Shown: positions 15,363 through 22,510 of the stretch, one piece after another
How the letters are laid out: every line of letters starts with the position of its first letter
Numbering within the stretch: position 1 is the first letter of the stretch
NCBI GenBank assembly: GCA_052387235.1
Contig: JBQTJJ010000086.1
Location: 1-36,696 of the forward strand
Source: JBQTJJ01 sp052387235
GTDB taxonomy: Bacteria > Actinomycetota > Acidimicrobiia > Acidimicrobiales > GCA-2861595
DNA: 36,696 nt
Reading direction: 5' to 3'
Notes under the pieces: generated by a model
Databases searched by the model: none
What the model saw: the letters and a program-made list of their open reading frames with translations, nothing else
Told to the model about the DNA's origin: nothing
Translations under genes and position numbers: made by a program

Positions 15363-15590
15363 CTCGCCGGCGCACGAGGCGCAGACCTGCTTGTCGCGGT
15401 AGGGCCGAAGCTCGGTGGACGCGCTGCAGAAGATGCAGCGCGCCTCGATCTTGCGGAGGAGGATCGCGCCCCCGTCCACCCCGATCTCCAGCTCGTCCCC
15501 GGGCCGGATGCCGAACATCCGCCGCATCTCGACAGGCAGCACGATGCGCCCGAGATCGTCAACCTTCCGAGCCATCCCGGTCGAAACCAT
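15306..15590 (-). CDS. AbrB/SpoVT-type transcriptional regulator with C-terminal zinc ribbon
   Basis: 94-residue DNA-binding protein. Residues about 5-50 (ARKVDDLGRIVLPVEMRRMFGIRPGDELEIGVDGGAILLRK) are a swapped-hairpin AbrB fold, close to transition-state regulators. The second half carries two CxxC knuckles, C-I-F-C and C-A-S-C, which should bind one zinc, as in AbrB relatives of other Gram-positive groups. The ATG has GGGAGG 4 nt upstream. Divergent from metG with a shared -10 element, it may regulate metG or itself; this is inference from position. The last 57 bp overlap rsmI. Confidence 0.9.
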   Translation of the reverse strand: MVSTGMARKVDDLGRIVLPVEMRRMFGIRPGDELEIGVDGGAILLRKIEARCIFCSASTELRPYRDKQVCASCAGELGTSKAEGKLVDPALADF

Positions 15591-15610
15591 GGATCCTCCC
15601 CCGTTGGCCG

Positions 15611-15620
15611 TCTATAGCCT
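15611..15620. promoter_or_regulatory. Back-to-back -10 element between abrB-like gene and metG
   Basis: TCTATAGCCT holds plus-strand TAGCCT (15615-15620), 6 nt before the metG GTG, and minus-strand TATAGA (15616-15611), 20 nt before the AbrB-type ATG and its ribosome site. The hexamers share the central TA. metG should be leaderless while the regulator has a short leader. Confidence 0.5.
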
Positions 15621-15626
15621 AGGCCC

Positions 15627-17126
15627 GTGGCCCGCTTCTATGCGACGACGCCGATCTATTACGTCAACGACGCGCCGCACATCGGGCACGCGTACTCCAC
15701 CGTGACCGCCGACGCGGTGAGCCGGTGGCACCGCCTGGCCGGCGACGACGTGCACTTCCTCACGGGCACCGACGAGCACGGCCTCAACGTGCTGCGCAGG
15801 GCCGAGGCCAACGGCGTCACCCCCCAGGAGCAGGCCGACCGCACCAGCGAGCGCTTCCGCCAGGCCTGGGAGCTCCTCCAGATCTCCAACGACGACTTCA
15901 TCCGCACCACCGAGCCCCGCCACTTCCGCGCCGTCCAGGCCTTCCTGCAGCGGGTCCACGACAACGGCGACATCGAGCTCGGCACGTACGAGGGCCCCTA
16001 TTGCGTCTCGTGCGAGGCCTACTACGCCGAGAGCGAGCTGGTGGACGGCGGCTGCCCCGTGCACCTGCGCCCGGTGGAGGTGTTCAAGGAGGAGAACTGG
16101 TTCTTCAAGCTGAGCCGGTACGAGCAGCCCCTCCTCGACTGGTACGCGGCCCACCCGGACGCCGTCACCCCCGAGTCCAAGCGCAACGAGGCGCTCGGGC
16201 TCATCCGCCAGGGCCTCCAGGACATCTCCATCACCCGCAGCTCGCTGTCGTGGGGCGTGCCCGTGCCGTGGGCGCCCGACCACGTCTTCTACGTCTGGTA
16301 CGACGCGCTGATCAACTACGCCACCGCCATCGGCTACGGCGACGACGACGAGCGCTTCGCCACCTGGTGGCCGGCCGTGCACCACTTCATCGGCAAGGAC
16401 ATCATCCGGTTCCACTGCGTGTACTGGCCCGCCATGCTGCTGGCCGCCGGCCTCGAACCGCCGGCCCACATCCACGTCCACGGCTACCTGCTGGTGGGCG
16501 GCGAGAAGATGTCCAAGACCAGGCTCAACGCCATCGCCCCGGCCGACCTGGTGGCCGACTTCGGCGTCGACGCCTTCCGCTACCACTTCCTCCGGGACAA
16601 CCCGTTCGGCCCCGACGGCGAGTTCTCCTACGAGGGCATGGTGGCGCGCTACAACGCCGACCTGGCCAACAACTTCGGCAACCTGCTGTCGCGCGTCACC
16701 ACGGTGGTCGGGTCCAAGTGCGCCGGCGTGGGGCCGGCGCCGGCGGCCGCCAGCCCCCTGGCGGGCGTGGCGGCCGAGTCGGTGGCGGCCACGGCCCGGG
16801 CGTGGGAGCGGGTGGCGCCGAGCGAGGCCCTGGAGGCCACCTGGCGGCTGATCCGCGAGACCAACTCGTTCCTCGAGGCCAACGAGCCGTGGAAGGCCGA
16901 GCCGGGCCCCGACGTCGACGCCGTGCTCGGCAGCGCCCTGGAGGCGCTGCGCATCGTGGCCGTGCTGGCGTCGCCGGCCATGCCGGCGGCCACGGCCGAG
17001 GTGTGGCGGCGCATCGGCCTGCCCGGCTCGCCGTCGGACCGCCGGCTCCCGGCTGCGGCCGAGTGGGGCGGCTATCCCGGCGGCCTGGCGGTGGAGAAGG
17101 GCCCGCCCCTGTTCCCGCGCCGGTGA
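15627..17126 (+). CDS. metG: Methionyl-tRNA synthetase
   Basis: 499-residue class I aminoacyl-tRNA synthetase that charges tRNA-Met. The catalytic core opens FYATTPIYYVNDAPHIGHAY with the HIGH-type motif, carries a CP-domain knuckle (YCVSCEAYY and GGCPVH), and has the KMSKS signature as EKMSKTRLN. The anticodon-binding helical domain follows. There is no C-terminal EMAP/tRNA-binding extension, as in actinobacterial short MetG. GTG start sits 6 nt after a TAGCCT box, with no Shine-Dalgarno. tatD follows after 10 nt, a conserved pairing. Confidence 0.96.
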   Translation: MARFYATTPIYYVNDAPHIGHAYSTVTADAVSRWHRLAGDDVHFLTGTDEHGLNVLRRAEANGVTPQEQADRTSERFRQAWELLQISNDDFIRTTEPRHFRAVQAFLQRVHDNGDIELGTYEGPYCVSCEAYYAESELVDGGCPVHLRPVEVFKEENWFFKLSRYEQPLLDWYAAHPDAVTPESKRNEALGLIRQGLQDISITRSSLSWGVPVPWAPDHVFYVWYDALINYATAIGYGDDDERFATWWPAVHHFIGKDIIRFHCVYWPAMLLAAGLEPPAHIHVHGYLLVGGEKMSKTRLNAIAPADLVADFGVDAFRYHFLRDNPFGPDGEFSYEGMVARYNADLANNFGNLLSRVTTVVGSKCAGVGPAPAAASPLAGVAAESVAATARAWERVAPSEALEATWRLIRETNSFLEANEPWKAEPGPDVDAVLGSALEALRIVAVLASPAMPAATAEVWRRIGLPGSPSDRRLPAAAEWGGYPGGLAVEKGPPLFPRR

Positions 17127-17136
17127 CGGCCGCCGT

Positions 17137-17901
17137 ATGAGCTGGACCGACAGCCACTGCCACGTCCCCTACCCGGGCATCGGCACCGAGGTCATCGACC
17201 GGGCCCGGGCCGCCGGCGTCACCCGCCTGATCGACGTGGGCACCGACGCCGCGCAGTCGGCCACCGCCGTCGCCGTGGCCCAGGGCACCGAGGGCGTGTG
17301 GGCCACGGTCGGGCTCCACCCCCACGACGCGTCGAAGGGCGTGCACACCATCGTCCACCTCCTGGGCGAGGAGAAGGTGGTGGCGGTGGGGGAGTGCGGC
17401 CTCGACTACCACTACGACCACTCGCCCCGGGACGTCCAGCGGGAGGCGTTCGCGGCCCAGATCGGCCTGGCCCAGCAGCACGACCTGGCCCTGGTGGTGC
17501 ACACGCGCGAGGCATGGGACGACACCTTCGCCCTGCTGGCCTCGGAGGGCGTCCCGTCCCGCACGGTGTTCCACTGCTTCACCGGCGGACCGGCCGAGGC
17601 CGAGCTGGCGTTGGAGCTCGGGGCCTTCCTCTCGTTCAGCGGGATCGTCACGTTCAAGGGTGCGGCCGACGTGCGGGCCGCCGCCGCCCTGTGCCCGCTC
17701 GAGCGGCTCCTGGTGGAGACCGACGCCCCGTTCCTCACCCCGGTGCCGCACCGGGGATCGCCCAACCAGCCCGCGTTCGTGCCGCTGGTGGGGGCGGCGG
17801 TGGCGGCAGCCAAGGGGCTGGAGGTGGCCGTGGTGGAGGCGGCGACGTGGGACAACGCCTCCGCCGCCTTCGAATTGCGGGTAACTGCGCCCGGCACCTA
17901 G
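17137..17901 (+). CDS. tatD: TatD-family metal-dependent hydrolase (putative DNase)
   Basis: 254-residue TIM-barrel metallohydrolase. Metal ligands are visible as H-C-H in DSHCHVPY, Glu in VGECGLDYHYD, His in VVHTREA, His in FHCFTGG and Asp in VETDAPFLTP. TatD enzymes have 3'-5' exonuclease activity on damaged DNA. It is 10 nt downstream of metG and precedes the RlpA-like gene, matching the metG-tatD-rpfB order of other actinobacteria. Length is normal. Confidence 0.94.
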   Translation: MSWTDSHCHVPYPGIGTEVIDRARAAGVTRLIDVGTDAAQSATAVAVAQGTEGVWATVGLHPHDASKGVHTIVHLLGEEKVVAVGECGLDYHYDHSPRDVQREAFAAQIGLAQQHDLALVVHTREAWDDTFALLASEGVPSRTVFHCFTGGPAEAELALELGAFLSFSGIVTFKGAADVRAAAALCPLERLLVETDAPFLTPVPHRGSPNQPAFVPLVGAAVAAAKGLEVAVVEAATWDNASAAFELRVTAPGT

Positions 17902-17933
17902 GGTGCCCGGAAGCATCCACAAAGGGGACGTTC

Positions 17934-18629
17934 CTGAGCCGAGATCCTGCTCAGGCGAGACGGGTTGTGGTTCCGCTGTTGCTCTGTTCCGGAATGGCGC
18001 TCTCACCCGCTCTTGCCGCGCGCGTCAATCGAGAAGCACCGGGAACGCCGGCCGGGGAGACCCGACTGACCGCCGCTGGAGCCGATCGGCCGGCCGCAGC
18101 GCGCGCCAGCCGCAGCCAGGCCCGGCCCCCGGTCCCTTCCGGCGCCGTCGTCCTGGCGCAGGCGGCGCCGGCGCCGACCGCCCCCCTCGTCTCCTCGGCC
18201 CCGGTCACCGCCGCCCCGGTCACCACGGCCCAGCGGGTGGCGCAGACGGCGGCGCCGACCACCACGACCCACGTCCATCCCACCACCACCACCACCCACG
18301 TCCATCCCACCACCACCACGACGGCCAAGCCGACCACCACCACCGTCGCGCCGACGACCACCACCACCAAGGCGCCGGCCCTGCCGAACGGCGAGTCCGG
18401 CAAGGCCTCCTGGTACTCGGCGGGGACACCCGGGAACTGCGCCCATCGCACCCTGCCCAAGGGCACCATGGTGCAGGTGACCAACGTCGCCAACGCCAGG
18501 ACGGCCACGTGCAAGGTCGCCGACCGGGGGCCCTACGTGGACGGGCGCATCATCGACCTGGCCCTGGTCGACTTCGAGCGGCTGGCCGGTGCGCACGTCG
18601 GCGTGATCGACGTCATCATCCGGTGGTGA
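17934..18629 (+). CDS. Secreted RlpA-like (double-psi beta-barrel) protein in the rpfB slot, probable CTG start
   Basis: 231-residue exported protein if begun at CTG 17934. That CTG has AAAGGGG 6 nt upstream, and only this start gives a complete signal peptide: a basic SRDPAQARR, hydrophobic VVVPLLL and cleavage near ALAA. GTG 17967 is the next choice but removes the charged region. A long Pro/Thr/Ala spacer contains two copies of T-H-V-H-P followed by T-runs. The C-terminal ~80 residues (GKASWYSAGTPGNCAHRTLP, VADRGPYVDGRIIDLA) are an RlpA/3D-like barrel with conserved His and Asp, and two Cys that could form a disulfide. Members act on or bind peptidoglycan. In mycobacteria this position holds rpfB. 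Confidence 0.8.
   Translation: MSRDPAQARRVVVPLLLCSGMALSPALAARVNREAPGTPAGETRLTAAGADRPAAARASRSQARPPVPSGAVVLAQAAPAPTAPLVSSAPVTAAPVTTAQRVAQTAAPTTTTHVHPTTTTTHVHPTTTTTAKPTTTTVAPTTTTTKAPALPNGESGKASWYSAGTPGNCAHRTLPKGTMVQVTNVANARTATCKVADRGPYVDGRIIDLALVDFERLAGAHVGVIDVIIRW
18267..18320 (+). repeat. Two direct 27-bp repeats in the Thr-rich spacer
   Basis: Units 18267-18293 and 18294-18320 differ at one base and encode T-H-V-H-P plus a Thr run. The surrounding spacer is ACC-codon rich, so slippage is a likely source of length variation between strains. Confidence 0.8.
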
Positions 18630-18639
18630 CACCAGCCGG

Positions 18640-19500
18640 GTGGCCCAGCTCGCCGGCGCCGTGACCCTCTCGCGGCGGGAGGTCCTCGACCTCCTCGGCC
18701 GCTCCGGGATCCGGCCCAGCCGGGCGCTGGGCCAGAACTTCGTCGTCGACCAGAACACGGTGCGCCGCATCGCCCGCCTGGCCGGCGTGGGCCCGGGCGA
18801 CCGGGTGGTCGAGGTCGGCGCCGGCCTGGGGTCGCTCACGCTGGCCCTGGCCGAGACCGGTGCCGAGGTGGTGGCGGTGGAGCTCGACCGCTACATCGTG
18901 CCCGTGCTGCGGTCGGTGGTGGAGCCGGCCGGGGTGCGGGTGGTGGAGGGCGACGCGCTGCGGCTGGCGTGGGACGACGTCCTGGGCCCGCCCGGCGCCG
19001 GCGACCCGTGGGCCCTGGTGGCCAACCTGCCCTACAACGTGGCCACGCCGCTGGTGCTGACCCTGCTGGAGGCGGTGCCCGCCATCGGCCGCATGCTGGT
19101 GATGGTGCAGCGGGAGGTGGGCGAGCGGCTGGCGGCGGGGCCGGGGTCGCCGGCGTACGGGGCGGTGTCGGTGAAGGTGGCGTACCGGGCCGTGGCCAAG
19201 GTGGTGGGCCGGGTGCCGTCCACCGTGTTCGTGCCCCAGCCGAGGGTGGAGTCGGTGCTGGTGTCGCTGGTGCGCCGGCCGGCGCCGGCCGTCGACGTCG
19301 ACGAGCCCCGCCTCATGGCGCTGGTGGAGGCGGGGTTCGCCCACCGGCGCAAGATGCTGCGGCGGGCCCTGGCCGGAGAGGTTGAGCCCGGCGCCTTCGC
19401 CGCCGCCGGCATCCGGCCCGAGGCCCGGGCCGAGGAGCTCGGCATCGAGGACTGGGGGAGGTTGACGGGATGCAGCGGGTCCGGGCCCTCGCCAAGCTGA
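18640..19500 (+). CDS. ksgA: 16S rRNA (adenine(1518)-N6/adenine(1519)-N6)-dimethyltransferase KsgA
   Basis: 286-residue class I SAM methyltransferase that dimethylates two adjacent adenines near the 3' end of 16S rRNA. Motifs: ALGQNFVVDQNTVRRIA, SAM loop VVEVGAGLGSLTLAL, acidic ribose ligand in VVAVELDRY, GDALRL, and the catalytic NLPYNVATPLV. The C-terminal helical domain carries AGFAHRRKMLRRAL. GTG at 18640 starts 10 nt after the RlpA-like stop; GTG 18661 is an alternative. It overlaps ispE by 31 bp, so the two are co-translated. Confidence 0.95.
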   Translation: MAQLAGAVTLSRREVLDLLGRSGIRPSRALGQNFVVDQNTVRRIARLAGVGPGDRVVEVGAGLGSLTLALAETGAEVVAVELDRYIVPVLRSVVEPAGVRVVEGDALRLAWDDVLGPPGAGDPWALVANLPYNVATPLVLTLLEAVPAIGRMLVMVQREVGERLAAGPGSPAYGAVSVKVAYRAVAKVVGRVPSTVFVPQPRVESVLVSLVRRPAPAVDVDEPRLMALVEAGFAHRRKMLRRALAGEVEPGAFAAAGIRPEARAEELGIEDWGRLTGCSGSGPSPS

Positions 19501-20162
19501 CGCTGTCGCTGCGGGTGACGGGCGTGCGGCCCGACGGCTACCACCTGCTCGAGGCCGAGATGGTGACGCTGGACCTGGCCGACCTGCTCACCTTCGACGA
19601 CGGGGACGGCGTCACGGCGGTGGGCGCCGTGCTCCCCCCGGACGACCTGGTGGCGCGGGCCCTGCGGGCGGTGGGGCGGCGGGCGGCCGTGCACGTCGAC
19701 AAGCGCATCCCCATGGGCGCCGGCCTGGGCGGCGGGTCGGCCGACGCCGCCGCCGTGCTGCGGTGGGCCGGCTGCACGGACCTGGCGCTGGCGGCCCGGC
19801 TCGGCGCCGACGTGCCCTTCTGCCTGGTGGGGGGCCGGGCCCGGGTGGCCGGCGTGGGCGAGGTGGTCGACCCCCTGCCCTTCGTCGACGCCGCCTACAC
19901 CGTGCTCACCCCGCCCCTGGCCGTGCGCACGCCGGCCGTCTACCGGGCCTGGGACGAGCTGGGCGGGCCCAGGGCGGACGGGCCGAACGACCTGGAGCCG
20001 GCCGCCCTGCGGGTCGAGCCCCGCCTGGCCGGGTGGCGGGACCGGCTGGGGGACGCCACCGGGCAGGTGCCGGTGCTGGCCGGCAGCGGCGCCAGCTGGT
20101 TCGTGGAGGGGGCCTATCCGGACGTTCCGGGCGCGGTGGTGACGCGGGCCGACCGGCCGTAG
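19470..20162 (+). CDS. ispE: 4-diphosphocytidyl-2-C-methyl-D-erythritol kinase
   Basis: 230-residue GHMP kinase of the MEP isoprenoid pathway; it phosphorylates CDP-methylerythritol with ATP. The substrate lysine region reads LAKLTLSLRVTGVRPDGYHLLEAEM, the ATP loop is PMGAGLGGGSADAAAVL, the catalytic Asp is in GADVPFCLVGG, and the third motif is AGSGASWFV. It is shorter than the usual ~280-310 residues, with compact loops between the first two motifs. The ATG lies inside ksgA (31-bp overlap). It ends 7 bp from the convergent bS22 gene. Confidence 0.92.
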   Translation: MQRVRALAKLTLSLRVTGVRPDGYHLLEAEMVTLDLADLLTFDDGDGVTAVGAVLPPDDLVARALRAVGRRAAVHVDKRIPMGAGLGGGSADAAAVLRWAGCTDLALAARLGADVPFCLVGGRARVAGVGEVVDPLPFVDAAYTVLTPPLAVRTPAVYRAWDELGGPRADGPNDLEPAALRVEPRLAGWRDRLGDATGQVPVLAGSGASWFVEGAYPDVPGAVVTRADRP

Positions 20163-20169
20163 GGAGGAG

Positions 20170-20268
20170 CTACTTGCCGGCTCGCCGCTGCCAGCGGGTG
20201 GCCTTCAGCATCTTCTTGTGCTTCTTCTTGCGCATCCGCTTGCGGCGCTTCTTTATCAGTGAGCCCAT
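20170..20268 (-). CDS. Small-subunit ribosomal protein bS22 (AURKAIP1/COX24-domain, 32 residues)
   Basis: 32-residue, very basic protein starting MGSLIKKRRKRMRKKKHKK and ending RWQRRAGK. The pattern MGS-x-IKKRRKRM-x-KKKH-K matches actinobacterial bS22, a tiny 30S protein first noted in mycobacterial ribosome structures and related to the mitochondrial AURKAIP1/COX24 domain. It is below the size limit of many gene callers. A TACTGT box ends 10 nt before the ATG, in a back-to-back arrangement with the tRNA-Gln promoter. It is convergent with ispE (7-bp gap). Confidence 0.92.
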   Translation of the reverse strand: MGSLIKKRRKRMRKKKHKKMLKATRWQRRAGK

Positions 20269-20278
20269 GCGGGAGCGC

Positions 20279-20288
20279 ACAGTAGCCT
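20279..20288. promoter_or_regulatory. Back-to-back -10 element, bS22 / tRNA-Gln
   Basis: ACAGTAGCCT holds minus-strand TACTGT (20284-20279), 10 nt before the bS22 ATG, and plus-strand TAGCCT (20283-20288), 10 nt before the mature tRNA-Gln 5' end. The hexamers share a central TA. Two translation components would thus be driven from one melting site. Confidence 0.55.
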
Positions 20289-20298
20289 CAACTCACCA

Positions 20299-20371
20299 TG
20301 GCGGGTAGTTCAACTGGCAGAACGCCGGACTTTGGATCCGGAGGTCGCAGGTTCGACCCCTGCCCCGCCAA
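20299..20371 (+). tRNA. tRNA-Gln (anticodon UUG)
   Basis: A full cloverleaf can be drawn by hand. Acceptor TGGCGGG pairs with CCCGCCA (20364-20370), D stem GTTC with GAAC, anticodon stem CCGGA with TCCGG, loop CTTTGGA with anticodon TTG at 20332-20334, and T stem GCAGG with CCTGC around TTCGACC. The discriminator is A20371. CCA is not encoded. It is 73 nt long and lies 27 nt upstream of glmU, an arrangement common in actinobacteria. Confidence 0.97.
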
Positions 20372-20398
20372 CCGCACCCCCCGCGGTAAAAAGGAAGC

Positions 20399-21502
20399 AT
20401 GAAGCGTCCGCTGTCCGCCGTCGTCCTCGCCGCCGGGGAGGGGACGCGGATGAAGTCGGCCCGCCCGAAGCCCGTGCACCTGCTGTGCGGGCGGCCCATG
20501 GTGCTGCACGTGGTGGACTCCCTGGGCGACCTCGACGTCGACCGGGCCGTGGTGGTGGTGGGCCACGGCGCCGAGCGGGTCACCAAGACCATGCTGGAGC
20601 AGGCGCCGGCCCGGCTCAGCATCGACTTCGTGGAGCAGCGGGTCCAGCGGGGCACGGGCGACGCCGTGTCGGTGGCGCTCACCGCCTTCCCCGACGACGA
20701 CATGGAGGACGGGGACATCGTCGTCCTCCCGGGCGACACGCCGCTGCTCCGGCCCTCCACCGTGTTCGCGCTGGTGCGGCTGCACCGCGAGTCGGCGGCG
20801 GCGGCGTCGCTGCTCACCACCCGCCTGCCCGATCCCACCGGCTACGGCCGGGTGGTGCGGGACAAGAACGACCGGGTGGCGCGCATCGTCGAGCAGGCCG
20901 ACGCATCGGTCGAGGAGCGGCTCATCGACGAGGTGAACACGTCGATCTACTGCTTCAAGCGCAGCGTGCTGGCACCGGCCCTGCGCCGCCTCAGCCCCGA
21001 GAACGCCCAGGGCGAGTACTACCTCACCGACGTGGTCGAGGTCCTCCACGACGCCGGCTACCCGGTGGTGTCGCTGGTGGTGGAGGACCCGATGGAGGCG
21101 GCCGGCGTGAACGACCGGGCCCAGCTGGCGGTGGCCGAGGCCGAGCTGCGGGCCCGCACCAACCTGCTGTGGCTGCAGCGGGGCGTGACCATGCTCGACC
21201 CGGCCCGCACCTACATCGACGCCAGCGTGGTGCTCGGCACGGACGTCACCCTCTTCCCCGGGACCATGCTCCAGGGGACCACGGTGGTGGCCGACGGCGC
21301 CCAGCTCGGCCCCGACTGCCGGCTGGTCGACTGCGTGGTGGCCGACGGCGCCGTGGTGGAGCACAGCGTGGGCCGCCAGGCCGAGATCGGCGCCGACGCC
21401 AGGGTGGGGCCGTTCGCCTTCCTGGCGCCGGGCTCCCACGTCGCCCCCGGCACCGTGACCGGCCCCTTCTACACCGCCCTCGCCCCCGAGCAGGAGAGCT
21501 GA
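20399..21502 (+). CDS. glmU: GlmU-type UDP-GlcNAc pyrophosphorylase, acetyltransferase domain truncated
   Basis: 367 residues against the usual ~450-490. The uridylyltransferase domain is complete: LAAGEGTRMKS with Lys24, QRGTGDAV at about 83-90, GDTPLL at 112-117, GYGRVV, NTSIYCF and GEYYLTD, then EAAGVNDRAQLA. The left-handed beta-helix begins near residue 270 but stops after about four to five coils at residue ~355, with a short tail. In full-length GlmU the acetyl-transfer active site, including the catalytic His, lies after this point, so only UTP-dependent formation of UDP-GlcNAc is supported. ATG with AAGGAAG ribosome site. The stop is 1 nt before prs, so no lost remnant remains. Confidence 0.92.
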   Translation: MKRPLSAVVLAAGEGTRMKSARPKPVHLLCGRPMVLHVVDSLGDLDVDRAVVVVGHGAERVTKTMLEQAPARLSIDFVEQRVQRGTGDAVSVALTAFPDDDMEDGDIVVLPGDTPLLRPSTVFALVRLHRESAAAASLLTTRLPDPTGYGRVVRDKNDRVARIVEQADASVEERLIDEVNTSIYCFKRSVLAPALRRLSPENAQGEYYLTDVVEVLHDAGYPVVSLVVEDPMEAAGVNDRAQLAVAEAELRARTNLLWLQRGVTMLDPARTYIDASVVLGTDVTLFPGTMLQGTTVVADGAQLGPDCRLVDCVVADGAVVEHSVGRQAEIGADARVGPFAFLAPGSHVAPGTVTGPFYTALAPEQES

Positions 21503-21503
21503 C

Positions 21504-22466
21504 ATGGAGCTGGTGCCCACCAAGCGCCTGGAGCTGTACTCGGGGCGGGCCCACCCTGCGCTGGCCGAGGACATCGCCCGCCACCTCGGCACGCCGCTCG
21601 GCGAGCCCAACCTCCACCAGTACCCGAACGGCGAGATCCACTGCCGCTTCAACGAGTCGGTGCGGGGGGCGGACGTCTTCATCATCCAGACCCACTCGGA
21701 CCCCGTGAACGACTCGATCATGGAGCAGTGCATCATGATCGACGCGGCCAAGCGGGCCTCGGCCAAGCGCATCACGGCCGTGTGCCCCTACTACGGCTAC
21801 TCCCGCCAGGACCGCAAGGCCGAGGGCCGCGAGCCCATCACGGCCAAGCTCGTCTCCGACCTGTTGAAGGCGGCCGGCGCCAACCGGGTGGTGAGCGTCG
21901 ACCTGCACTCGGGCCAGATCCAGGGCTTCTTCGACGGGCCCGTCGACCACCTCACGGCCATGCCCGTCCTCGTCGACTACCTGTCCGGAGCCGGCCCCGA
22001 CGAGCTGGTGATCGTGGCGCCGGACGCGGGCCGGGCCAAGGTGGCCCAGCGGTTCTCCGAGCGGCTGGGCGCGGACCTGGCCATCATCCACAAGAAGCGC
22101 TCCCACGGCGTGGTGGAGGCCCGGGAGGTCATCGGCGACGTGGCCGGCCGGCGCTGCGTGCTCATCGACGACATGATCGACACCGCCGGCACCATCGTGG
22201 CCGCGGCCGAGATCCTCGACACCAGGGGCGCGAGCGAGGTGTGGGCCATGGCCACCCACGGCGTGCTGTCGGACCCCGCCGTCGACCGCCTCAAGAACTC
22301 CTCGCTGACCCGGGTGGTGGTCACCAACACCCTCCCGGTCCCCCCCGAGAAGCAGATCGACAAGCTCGAGGTCCTCTCGGTGGCCGAGATCATCGCCGAC
22401 GCCCTCGACGCCGTCTTCGAGGACACCTCCGTCTCCGACATCTTCGACGGCGACAACCAGTCGTAG
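21504..22466 (+). CDS. prs: Ribose-phosphate pyrophosphokinase (PRPP synthetase)
   Basis: 320-residue class I enzyme making PRPP from ribose-5-phosphate and ATP, feeding nucleotide, His and Trp synthesis. Motifs: flexible ATP loop CPYYGYSRQDRK near residues 94-105, catalytic DLHSGQIQGFF (133-143), and PRPP-binding loop VLIDDMIDTAGT (219-230). Length is standard. The ATG lies one base after the glmU stop, so translation is coupled, a conserved glmU-prs pair. No Shine-Dalgarno is needed beyond GGAGAG at the end of glmU. Confidence 0.97.
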   Translation: MELVPTKRLELYSGRAHPALAEDIARHLGTPLGEPNLHQYPNGEIHCRFNESVRGADVFIIQTHSDPVNDSIMEQCIMIDAAKRASAKRITAVCPYYGYSRQDRKAEGREPITAKLVSDLLKAAGANRVVSVDLHSGQIQGFFDGPVDHLTAMPVLVDYLSGAGPDELVIVAPDAGRAKVAQRFSERLGADLAIIHKKRSHGVVEAREVIGDVAGRRCVLIDDMIDTAGTIVAAAEILDTRGASEVWAMATHGVLSDPAVDRLKNSSLTRVVVTNTLPVPPEKQIDKLEVLSVAEIIADALDAVFEDTSVSDIFDGDNQS

Positions 22467-22498
22467 CCGGCGCCCGGATGCGTCCCGTCCAGGCGTCG

Positions 22499-22504
22499 TA
22501 GACT
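22499..22504 (+). promoter_or_regulatory. Predicted leaderless -10 box of rplY
   Basis: TAGACT ends 6 nt before the rplY ATG and no Shine-Dalgarno precedes it. It gives rplY (and pth) a promoter independent of glmU-prs. Confidence 0.5.
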
Positions 22505-22510
22505 GACCGG

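Noticed and set aside
18241..18380. Thr-rich tract as a frameshifted or spurious region
   Set aside because: It stays in frame from signal peptide to barrel and is a normal cell-wall-spanning linker.
20163..20298. Prophage or integrative-element attachment at tRNA-Gln
   Set aside because: No integrase, no repeated tRNA 3' end and intact conserved gene order on both sides.
21440..21520. Frameshift at the end of glmU
   Set aside because: The stop is followed after one base by prs and no further beta-helix hexapeptide sequence is found in other frames, so the short form looks genuine.
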